From: Halichondria panicea
Taxonomy: Eukaryota; Porifera; Demospongiae; Suberitida; Halichondriidae
Length of the DNA: 64,000 bases
Reading direction: 5' to 3'
NCBI RefSeq assembly: GCF_963675165.1
Contig: NC_087391.1
Span: 2,871,001 to 2,935,000, forward strand
Shown: positions 46,023-55,500 of the stretch, one piece after another
How the letters are laid out: each line of letters opens with the position of its first letter
Position numbering within the stretch: position 1 is the first letter of the stretch
Notes under the pieces: generated by a model
Told to the model about the DNA's origin: nothing
The model's database searches: none
Seen by the model: only the letters and a program-made list of their open reading frames with translations
Program-made: the position numbers and the translations under genes

Positions 46023-46217
46023 TGTGGGAAAAGAGCACTCGTAGCTCGAACGACCTGAACTGTAAGGATCTAGATTGTGTGTAGGCGTATAGGTATATAT
46101 TTATGATTTGTGCCATGTGCTGTTAAGTATCTCCATTTTATTCCTTTTTGTTAAAGCTGAGCTGTTGTTCTAAATTCTGTTGCTATCGCTATTATAAACT
46201 GACTGGCTGCGCCAACA
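46023..46217 (+). repeat. 5' LTR of Copia-1
   Basis: TGTGGGAAAAGAGCACTCGT to CTGCGCCAACA, 195 bp. It is close to the 184-bp 3' LTR, with small indels in the first half. Confidence 0.9.
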
Positions 46218-46740
46218 GGTTATGGGCCCAGGATGGCAACAGAAATGAAGACTGCCGCTATTGTCTACTCAACGTGGAAGGTTCAGTGTCGTATGGCTCT
46301 AGTACGAGAAGGACGACTGAAGAAGAAGCAGAGGCTGACCGCCGTTCGAAGTTCCTAGCTCGACGTGACCGTGCACTTGCGACGATAGTGCTAGGTATGG
46401 ATCTCTACGTTATTGGAGACCCCGTGGTTGTTTGGACGAAATTGCAGAATCAGTTTCAAAAGAAGACATGGGCCAATAAGTTGGCTCTGAGACGAAGACT
46501 GCACTCTCTACAGCTGAAAGACGGAGCACCTGTCCAAGATCACATCAAGTCCATATGACAGAACTGTTTAATGAACTGGCGATTGAGGAGGACCGTGTGG
46601 TGTATTTGTTGGCTAGTTTGCCGGTGTTCCCAAGATGGAGGTTGTTGCATTCCGAGAGGGAGCAGAAAGACAAATCGAGTATTGATTTTAGCGAAAAGCA
46701 GCTAAGTTTAAAGGTCGAAGTCTAACAGTAAGGTGCTGTC
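46205..46740 (+). pseudogene. Copia-1 gag
   Basis: Shows RRSKFLARRDRALATIVLG, VWTKLQNQFQKKTWANKLAL and RRLHSLQLKDGAPVQDHIKS, the UBN2-type Copia gag. It then shifts frame into LFNELAIEEDRVVYLLASLP. The zinc knuckle expected after it was not found. Confidence 0.75.
46218..46231 (+). other. Copia-1 primer-binding site, half-tRNA type
   Basis: GGTTATGGGCCCAG directly follows the LTR. Its complement, CTGGGCCCATAACC, is the anticodon arm of initiator tRNA-Met (anticodon CAT). Drosophila copia is known to prime from a fragment of this tRNA, so the same mode is inferred here. Confidence 0.8.
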
Positions 46741-46787
46741 TGGAGCGTGCTAAGGACGAGGGATCTGGAAACACGAAGAAAGAAGAA

Positions 46788-47195
46788 GTGTTGCTAACTA
46801 GTCATGTGTTGGGTGTGAGTAAACCTGCACAACACTGGATTGTAGCTACCTGCCATATATGTAATTTCAAGGAACGGATTTTAACTGTGTACAACAACCA
46901 CAACAAGTGGGATGATCGTAAACTGGGTACAGGTGTTGTTAAACTCAAACTGAAACTACCTGGCGGAAAGACCAAAACTGGAAGACTAAGTAATGTTCTC
47001 TATGTACATGAACTGGCGTACAACTTGCTAAGGGTTACAGAGGTTGGAAAAGAGGTCATGTTTGATGAGATGCAAGGTCAGATACTAAATGAAGAAGGAG
47101 AACTCATTGCTGTGGCTTTTAAGACAGGAAGTCTGTACTACTTGAATTGTGAACCATTATCGGATAACCCTCTACTACCAATCCAGCCAAAGTGA
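46788..47195 (+). pseudogene. Copia-1 protease region, active site deleted
   Basis: The block HWIVATCHIC near 46833-46862 aligns with the Copia protease start, where HWIV is normally followed by DSGAT. The D-S-G codons are missing in frame. The rest (LSNVLYVHELAYNLLRVTEV, 46987-47046) is typical and open. The catalytic Asp is therefore absent. Confidence 0.7.
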
Positions 47196-48005
47196 ACTTA
47201 TGGCATAGGTGAAGGAAACTCGCGTACCCTGGCCAAAGATGGATTGGTGAATGGTTTTGATTATGACGTTTCGAAGAACATTGATTTTTGTGAACCTTCC
47301 ATAGAAGCGCTTTTCCTGGAACTGGTCCACTAGGTCTCATCCACAGTGACGTCTGTGGTAAAATCGACTCGCCCTCACTTGGTGGTGCAGAGTACTTCGT
47401 GACCTTGATAAAACACACTATGTCTGGATCTATATGCTGAAAAACAAGCATGAGGTGTTTGAAACATTTAAGTGTTGGCTGGCCACAAAGTGAAGACCTT
47501 CAGAACGGACAATGGAGGGGAGTACATGTCTACTGAGTTTGAAAACTACCTGAAAAGCGAAGGAATTAAACATGAGTATACCATTCCAAAGACCCCGGAG
47601 CAAAATGGCGTTTCCGAAAGAATGAATAGGACCCTTGTGGAAGCTGTACGGTCTATGCTCGCTGACTCCAAGCTACCACATCGATTCTGGGCTGCAGCTT
47701 ATCTACAGCGTCCTATCTCCTCAACAGAAGTCCTACAAAGACTTTGGGTGACGAAACACCCTTCGAAGCCTGGGTTGGTAAGAAACCCTATGTGAAGCAT
47801 CTTAAAGCATTTGGGTGTGTTGCATATTCGCATGTTCCCAAGGATCAACGGAAGAAGCTCGATTCCAAAGCAAAGAAATGCATTTTCCTTGGTTATGCTG
47901 AAGGCTACCGTCTGTACGATATGGGCACCTCAAAAATTATTCACAGTCGTGATGTTGTGAATCCTCAAGAGGAATCGACCCTGAGCAGGAGGAGAATCAA
48001 ATCGT
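47195..48005 (+). pseudogene. Copia-1 integrase
   Basis: Seen: LWHR at 47195, HSDVCGKIDSPSLGGAEYFVT (47342-47405), FRTDNGGEYMSTEFENYLK (47499), PEQNGVSERMNRTLVEAVRSM (47597) and the C-terminal AFGCVAYSHVPKDQRKKLD..CIFLGYAEGYRLYD. The zinc-binding HHCC part is largely lost, and frameshifts occur near 47210, 47430 and 47740. Confidence 0.8.
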
Positions 48006-48030
48006 TCAAGTTGAGAGCTTTCCCGACGAG

Positions 48031-48900
48031 ATGGAAGAAGACTCAAACCAGGAACCACCACAAGATGACTCTACAGAAGCTGACTCTACTGAAGAAGTCG
48101 AAACAGAAACTCAAATACCTCGAAGGACGTCGAGCAGGGAAATCAAACGCCCTGACTATTATGGAGTAAGACTCTACACTGTCCCTGAACTGCCAGAAAC
48201 TGTCGCAGATGCTCCTGACAAGACGAAGTGGGAAGATGGATTCAATCCATTCCAATGACGTCTGGGATCTTGTCAAGTTACCCAAACCCGTTGGTAACAA
48301 ATGGGTATTTAAACGGAAAACTGGTGCTGATGGAAACATTGAAAGATACAAAGCTCGCTTAGTTGTCTTTTCACAAAGACATGGTTTGGATTACGACGAA
48401 ACATTTAGTCCGGTCATTCGATTTGAACCTGTTCGTAGCCTGGTTGCTATTTCTGTTCAGAAAGGTCTCAAGTTAATCAATTAGATGTCACTGCAGCGTT
48501 CCTCAATGGTTACCTTGAAGAGGAAGTATACATGAAGCAACCAGAAGGTTTCGTTGTGGAAGGCAAGGAACATTTAGTTTGTAAACTGAAGCACAGCCTG
48601 TACGGTTTGAAACAAAGCCCCAGATGTTGGAACTATGTTCTCGACTCTCATCTTTGTCCAATCTGCTAATGATCCGTGTATTTACACTGCATCTGAAGGA
48701 GTCTATGTCGACGACATTGTGATCGCTGGAGAAAGCTCTGAGAGAATCACAGAAGTAAAGAAAGCTCTATCAGAGAAATTCGATGTGAAAGATCTCGGGG
48801 AACTTAACTACTTTCTCGGTGTACAAGTGGTTCAAGACCACACAGATGGTAAAGTTTGGATAGTACCTTTACGGAATCAGTTCTCAGGAAGTATGGTATG
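48031..48900 (+). pseudogene. Copia-1 reverse transcriptase
   Basis: Motifs: VGNKWVFKRKTGADG, ERYKARLVVFSQRHGLDYDETFSPVI, a frameshifted middle ([10 protein letters not shown] region near 48482), NDPCIYTASEGVYVDDIVIAGE with catalytic YVDD at 48704-48715, and VKDLGELNYFLGVQV. Small deletions flank the YVDD box. Confidence 0.8.
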
Positions 48901-50620
48901 GAAGAGGCCAAATCAATTAAGACTCCAGTCAATGTTAATTCGAAGTTGGTGAAAGCATCCGAAGAATCCGAGTCTGCTGATCAAGGTTTATACCAGTCCG
49001 CAGTGGGCAGCCTGCTCTATCTGTCCTCTAGAACACGACCTGATATTGTCAATAGTGCTGCTCGTTTCTGTTCAAATCCGACCAAAGAGCATAGGACAGC
49101 TGTGAAGCGTATTTTCAGATACCTCAGAGGAACTACCCAGTTTGGTCTACTGCATGTACTGTATGCCAAAGGAGAATACAGTGATCTGATAGGATACTCT
49201 GATGCTGACTGGGCAGGTGATTGTAATGACTACAAGTCGACTACTGGCTATATGTTTCAGATTGGAGGCACAGCAGTAACCTGGAAAAGTAAGAAGCAAT
49301 CCTGTGTTGCTCTATCCACGGCAGAAGCGGCTCTTGCGAGTACAGCTCAAGAAGCCACCTCTAATCTGTCCGTCTGAACCAATTCTGTTGCAGAGTATTA
49401 GATGCTAGAGATAGCAGAGTAAGATCTATTAACACAATTTGCAGAGCAGAATACAAAAAGAATAAATAGTGAGACTTTATAGTACAAAACAGAAAAGCTA
49501 AAAATAACTTTCTATTCTTGACAAGTGTACATCATAACACCTATGTAATGCATTCTAAACACTGTTCTTGTTCTATCCTGTTCTATCATGTTCTAACATG
49601 TTCTATCAAGTTCCAACACGTTCTATCAAGTTCCAACACTCCTCCTCACTTGCTCAAGAATGAGACAGATAGAGAAACAATTCTAGCCATCTTCCTCAAC
49701 AATTCGAAAGTACCACATGACAGTCCTTTGGTTAACATATCAGTGACAACAAATACTCCTCAAATACTCCTTCTGCATAGTAGTTAGGTCTGTGTCAGAT
49801 TCTCTGAGATCTACGAGGTTCTGTCTCAGTGACCACTTGATATCAGGCATGGTCTCTTCAGCACCAATTTCCTCCAAAACACCACCATCATCGACAATCT
49901 CAAAATAACCAACAGGCTCAACATCACGACATAAGTTCATTAAACTTCACGTCTCGACTGTAAAATACCTTGCTTCGGTCAGGGTCAAATAACTGATAGC
50001 CTTTTCAACTAGCGAACTCCCGAACTATTAGACCGCTCGTTACAACAGTGCCAACAACAACAACCAACAAATCGGCTGCACTCACTCCACTAGCACAACT
50101 GTAACACTGGGCAACTATAGCACTGGGCAACTATGACACTGGGCAACTATGACACTGGGCCCATAACCTGTTGCAGAGTATTAGATGCTAGAGATAGCGG
50201 TCTATTAACACAATTTGCAGAGCAGAATACAAAAAGAATAAATAGTGAGACTTCAAAACAGAAAAGCTAAAAAAAACTTTCTATTCTTGACAAGTGTACA
50301 TCATAACACCTATGTAATGCATTCTAAACACTGTTCTTGTTCTATCCTGTTCGATCATGTTCTAACATAGTTCTATCAAGTTCCAACACGTTCTATCAAG
50401 TTCCAACAAATTCGAGGATAACCAATCTGCATGGCTAAGAATCCGCAGTTTCACGGAAGGTCGAAACATATAAACATAAAGTTTCATTTTGTTCGTGAAC
50501 AAGTTGGTAGTATTGTTCGACGGAAGATATGTTAGCCGATATTAGCCGATATACTTACGAAAGGTGTAAGTTGTGTGAAATTTGAACGACTCACCAAGAT
50601 GTGGGGAATGAGCAATCGAC
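48856..50620 (+). pseudogene. Copia-1 RNase H, split by Copia-2
   Basis: The first part, 48856-49377, is open for 173 codons: YQSAVGSLLYLSSRTRPDI, GYSDADWAGDCNDYKSTTGY and CVALSTAEA. It stops shortly before the Copia-2 insertion. The remaining RNase H end lies at about 50409-50620 in shifted frames (EDNQSA, MAKNPQFHGRSKHINIKFHF, ILTKG). Confidence 0.8.
49386..50408 (-). mobile_element. Internally deleted Copia element (Copia-2), inserted in Copia-1
   Basis: LTRs at 49386-49638 and 50169-50408 start (minus strand) TGTTGGAACTTG and end ACTCTGCAACA. A perfect 5-bp target duplication AATTC lies at 49381-49385 and 50409-50413. The minus-strand primer site GGTTATGGGCCCAG (complement of 50155-50168) again matches the initiator tRNA-Met anticodon arm. 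Only about 530 bp of interior remain, including a terminal piece with VTDMLTKGLSCGTF near 49690-49760. Integrase and RT are gone. Confidence 0.9.
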
Positions 50621-50637
50621 CCTCGAGTGAGAAGGAG

Positions 50638-50821
50638 TGTGGGAAAAGAGCACTCGTAGCCTGAACTGTAAGGATCTAGAACATTCTAGATTGGCGTATA
50701 GGTATATATTTATGATTTGTGCCATGTGCTGTTAGTATCTCCATTTTATTCCTTTTTGAGCTGAGCTGTTGTTCTAAATTCTGTTGCTATCGCTATTATA
50801 AACTGACTGGCTGCGCCAACA
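50638..50821 (+). repeat. 3' LTR of Copia-1
   Basis: It starts TGTGGGAAAAGAGCACTCGT after the purine-rich GAGTGAGAAGGAG and ends GGCTGCGCCAACA. Confidence 0.9.
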
Positions 50822-51170
50822 CAATTGCCCCTGGATGAAGCGTCGTGGTCAACACGGATTGTTCCAATATACTAGGCTCCCGTTCGGAATCTCATCAGCC
50901 CCGGCTATTTTCCAGAGAGAAATGGAACACTTATTCAGCGGGATTGCAGGAGTAGTAGTGTACCTCGATGACATATTGGTGACTGGGGAAGATGACTGGG
51001 GAAACCCACCTGGAAGAACGTCTGTCAGAGGCCAACCTACGAGTGAAAAAGGAAAAATGTCGCATCCTCTGTTGTGTTCTTGGGCCACAAGATTGATGCT
51101 GATGGCCTACACCCTCTGCAAGACGGGCATACTTCTTTGTGGGACTGTAGCAGAAAGTTTTCATAAGATG

Positions 51171-51449
51171 GTTCAGTGATGAGTTTTAATGTTAGCCATG
51201 TATTCTATGTACTTGTGCCCGTGCTAGATCGCTCTGATGCTGAAAGATTTTTAGTGTACAATTTTGCAAAATTTTGCTCCAGGACAAGTACAAGAGGTCA
51301 AAAAAGTGGAAGTGACTGCTCTTATCCGTCTCAGTTTGTTGCTCATGAACTGCGCTGGAAATATTACACAATGTTTTTGTCCCAGAGCCAGAGTGTTTGT
51401 CAACTGGGCTAGCTGGTCTTACCAATCAGACTTCCTTCGATGCACAGCT
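51171..51449. other. No gene recognised
   Basis: Between the gypsy-C remnant and the first foldback element. Short open frames on both strands overlap one another and show no known motif. Confidence 0.5.
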
Positions 51450-51460
51450 AGGTAATTATT

Positions 51461-51802
51461 AGTCGGGCGCCGCCGCCCTCTACCGTTGCCCGGAAGGAGG
51501 TCGGGAATCAAGCCTATCCAAAGTTTTGTTCTGTTGTTGGAAATCCAACAATTCCACCAGCTCCAATCAGATTGCAGTATCTCAAGGGGAGTGATCACAC
51601 CCACTCAACTGTACCACGTGTGAATTTTGCACACGTTGGATTGACTGAGAGGCGAGGCCAACACCCACTTTAATAAATGATATTTGGTTAGCACCCACAT
51701 AGAATGAATGATATTCATGATACTATTGCGTAACAGGCCAGAACAAAACTGTGGATAGGCTTGATTCCCGACCTCCTTCAAGGAGGGCGGCGGCGCTCGA
51801 CT
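51461..51802. mobile_element. Foldback element with about 70-bp arms
   Basis: The left arm begins AGTCGGGCGCCGCCGCCCTC and the right arm ends with its complement. Shared arm words are GGAGGTCGGGAATCAAGCCTA. It is flanked by the direct repeat AGGTAATTAT (51450-51459 and 51803-51812), a 9-10-bp target duplication as in MULE-type transposons. No coding sequence is inside. Confidence 0.8.
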
Positions 51803-51807
51803 AGGTA

Positions 51808-52298
51808 ATTATCGCGACCTTTTAATGATTCGCCTTTTTTTCTTTATAACCTCTACATATTGAACACAAGATTAAGAGCTAGAGCAGCATATATCATCCT
51901 ACTGCTATGGCCAAGTTGCCAGAACCTGAAGGTAATAGGACTCCTACAAGAAGCACTTGAAGTACAAGATCCCTGTGAGAAGCAGCCCAAGCACTCTAAT
52001 CTTGTCTCAGCACTCCTGATCATGTCTACAGGATCCCTATGAGGACTGGAGCACCCCAGGTACTCTGTCTCCAAAATCGCTGTGATAAGCACCCCAGTCT
52101 CTGTGATAAAGCTGGAACATTAGTTCAGAGCGTCTCTAATCATGAAGAACATCAATGACACTCACCCTTTAATTCTATAGTTTGCTCTGTGTGCCTGTTA
52201 CTCATACTACAGTACTGTTCTGTGTGTCCCAATAATTATGTAGAGGTTATAAAGAATGAAAAGACGAATCGTTCAAAGATAAAAGGTCGCGATAATTA
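51808..52298. mobile_element. Second foldback element, invaded by the first
   Basis: The left arm AATTATCGCGACCTTTTAATG..CTTTATAACCTCTACAT (51808-51858) is the inverted copy of 52241-52298. The target-duplication sequence of the first foldback overlaps its left terminus, so the first foldback element inserted into the end of this one. Confidence 0.75.
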
Positions 52299-52544
52299 GC
52301 TCATTATTAGTCGTGTCTTAAATGTTTTCACTTGAGCTAGACCACACCCATTTTATCTAAAATGTCCATGTACTAGCTGTAGCACCATGCAGCTGGGCTG
52401 AACGAAACCAAAAAACAATTACAGTAGATGATACGTTCTACCTTCTTCACACCTCTATACATACTACCATGGCTGCACTATGATATCATCAACTGAAAAC
52501 ATCTGGATAAAAATCAGGTTACTACATAATTGCAATTACTAGAT

Positions 52545-55500
52545 TTAAGTCTGCGAAAATCGGATACTCATTTTGTCATCCAGGTCCAACTGCTCCAGGC
52601 ACTGCAAAAACACAATACAGTGTTTTGGGTTAAGGTAGGTGACAATTTTGCATTTGCGAATGAGAAAAGAAATGAGAGTACATCGTACTTGCAGATACAA
52701 GCTTAATTATGCACTTACCACCAGCCTCGAGATCAAACATTACAGGCATTGGCTACACTATCAAGCCTACACAATTACAACACCACCATCACTGACCCTA
52801 GTGAATTCCCCCATGTCTATGAGATTGTCCTCATTCTCGTCCGCCTCCTTCATTGTCCTCCGTACTATGGAGTTCAACTGTGGTTTATGATGTAATCAAC
52901 AAGTTCTGGGTAATAATTATGGCTCACCTGATCCTTTGGTATGTGCAGTCCTACCATTGCCGATAACACCTAAAATTTGAGGAAGTATATAATTACCGTA
53001 TTCTACCGAGATTACGCCCACCCTAATTGCATGCTACAAAGCAGCTACAGGTGGGATGGGCTTAATTTCGAAAACAGTATCAAAATTAAGCCCACCTAGG
53101 TGTTTGCCTCGAAATTATGCCCACTCATCAAGCTTTTCTGTCTGCCTGCCAATTCTTGAAATACAACAATGGTAATGCATGGATAAAGTAGCTAGGTATA
53201 TATACAAGTCTGCATCAAAACTTGATCTTCAACACAGATTCAAAGAAGATTGTCCTTGTGTCTTATACTTGCAATAATTATAGCTATATTCAGAGCTAAC
53301 CAGCTTACAGAAGAAACTGCTAAATCTTTTCTTGACAACTGCTCACTTGGTGGGCGTATTCTCGAGGAAAATATGCCGGGGTGGGGGGGGGGAGGGGGGG
53401 GGAGGGGGGGGAGGGGGGCGTAATCTCGGTAGAGCTTCTGACGGGTGTAATGCTAACCAACTCAAAACGCAAGTGATTGGCTTGAAGAAAGCAGCTAAGT
53501 GCTCCCCTAGTGAAAAGCTGCAGCTTGAACTTAGAATTGGAAAGAGAACGTATAACAGTGACGGAAGCTTTGTCTGTTTCGATCTAGATTAATAATCTGC
53601 CACGTGGCATAAGTAGCCCCACCCACAAATAATAATTATTGCTGGGATTCAGAATTGAAGCAGCTAGCAGCTAGCAGCTGAGTTTAGTATGGCTAGCTGC
53701 TGATAACTTCCTCAGAGTGGCGCAGCGCCAGTTTACCACGCTTTAGGGAGAACCCTGCATGTTATGCTCTTGCATACATATCTTTGTTGCATTTTGACCT
53801 CTGACATCAAAGGAAACACTGTGCCAATATCTGCCATATGGCACAGTTCAGATGGTGAACTGTGCCCAGAGGAGGCTGGACACGTGTCATCTGTAGTCAT
53901 CAATAGTCTCATAAATACGCTTAAAACCGAGCCTTTTCGATCCAGCTGAGTCAGCACTTTACCTAACTAATCCCTGTCTATCTCTCTTGTATTATATCTC
54001 CTGTTAGTTTATGAGTCGTAGTACCGTATAGCGGGTAATTTTCGTGGGGTAAAATATCCGTTATTTTCGTGGGCAAGCTGACCTCCATGAAATGTTAACG
54101 TAGGCGTGGCTTACCGGAACGTAGTGCAGCTATGAGACTGGCCTCCTTCACAAGGCTTGGCCTGCTATTGACTGTTTGCACATGCGAAAAATTATTGGAT
54201 GATTTCCCCGTAATGTTACCCGAAAAATATCCTGAGTATTAACACCTACAGAAAAAGAGGAGTCATACACAGAGCTATACAGCCTCCATTATTTTTAGCA
54301 TTTTAATGTAAAAACATACAAAAGAAAGGAAATGTACCAATTATTCAATTAACACAGAGATACAAAAGAAAGGGGATTGGAAACGACCGCCCACGCCCTA
54401 TGTAAAAGGACTGACATCCGGTGAAGCACTCCGTGTAATTATTGCGCTCGCAAATAATTACATGGAAAAGTTTTGTATCCCTGGTTTCTAGCTCTCCTAT
54501 CCACTAGAGATCACTCAGGGCCTGGGAGATACTTGAGAGAAGTAAGCTTATACCACTGACAAGCTCTAAGTCCGTTGTCTTTACTCTGTTTCCAATTTTT
54601 TTGAGTTTAGCTTGAATTACTCTATGTCAACTTTTCTCTGTCCCTCCTGTGAAGTCAAAACAGCAAAGGACATTGCTTGACTTGGTTATTATGTATCTAA
54701 GTGCTACATAGAATGGCTTCATGCTATAAATAAGCTGTACTGTTCATAAACGTTTGCAGTATAGTCCTTCAAACTGCTTTAGTATACTTTTAGACACGCC
54801 ACGGGCCTGTCCCTCCTACGACTTCATAGTAAAGGCTATTTCTTCTTGCATAGCATTTATTTGTCTAGTAATAGTGGCTGCATGGCTTAGTCGACTTTTT
54901 AGAGCTAAATTCTCTTTACTTTTTAGAAAAATCAACATTAAAAATGATCAATTTCACTGTTTCTATGTACAGCACATTGTAGAGCAGTCAAGACTGGTAA
55001 TGAGCATGCTGACTATAAATATAATCCTTTGTAGTTTTAGCCACGCCCTATAACACGGAATGCTTCACGCAAAAATTTCGTAAAAATTTCGTTTCCAATC
55101 CCCTTTCTTTTGTATCTCTGATTAACATAGACACAAAATTAATAAGCAGGATCTATAGGCAAAACATCATAATTATTATGGCTAGGGCAGTGCTTCTTAA
55201 AAGGCACAGACCAATTAGTTTTCAAGCTCTAGAGCACCACAGTCAATTCTGGACCTCACTTTCAATAAAGCACAGGACACGTGTAGCCTTTTTATACACA
55301 ATTCTAAGGTCTCAAGAGACTATATATTATCTAACTAAAAGTGATATTACTTCATTTCGCGAACGTAATTGTGCCGGAAAATATAGATGGTTGTGCACAC
55401 ACCCAGAGGAAATCAATGTGAAATGATCACGTGAGTTACTCCCGTCTCCAATCCCTCTATTCCTGGGTATACAGAGGAGGTAACGCATTAATTCATCATC

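Larger units (their letters stand above)
46023..50821 (+). mobile_element. Ty1/Copia retrotransposon (Copia-1) inserted in gypsy-C
   Basis: LTRs at 46023-46217 and 50638-50821 both start TGTGGGAAAAGAGCACTCGT and end GGCTGCGCCAACA. A perfect 5-bp target duplication CAATT lies at 46018-46022 and 50822-50826. Domain order gag, protease, integrase, RT-RNase H is that of Copia. The coding part has several frameshifts and is interrupted by Copia-2 near its 3' end. Confidence 0.92.
45688..51170 (+). mobile_element. Gypsy-C remnant (LTR end, primer site, RT), split by Copia-1
   Basis: A primer-site-like TGGTGGCAGCGAGGAT at 45870 follows what may be an LTR end. It is joined directly to RT sequence (RLCGDFRVTLDRYPVPKVEDL, GRLFTKLDLRHAYQQ) up to 46022. 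RT resumes at 50822, after the Copia insertion, with GLFQYTRLPFGISSAPAIFQ, VVYLDDILVTGE (catalytic YLDD, about 50964) and LGHKIDADGLHP to about 51120. Gag is deleted. Removing the insertion and one target copy would leave the RT frame open across the junction. Confidence 0.75.

Noticed and set aside
53332-53592. Plus-strand frame with a poly-Gly stretch
   Set aside because: The Gly run is the G-tract cluster read as codons, and the frame crosses the end of an inverted-repeat element.
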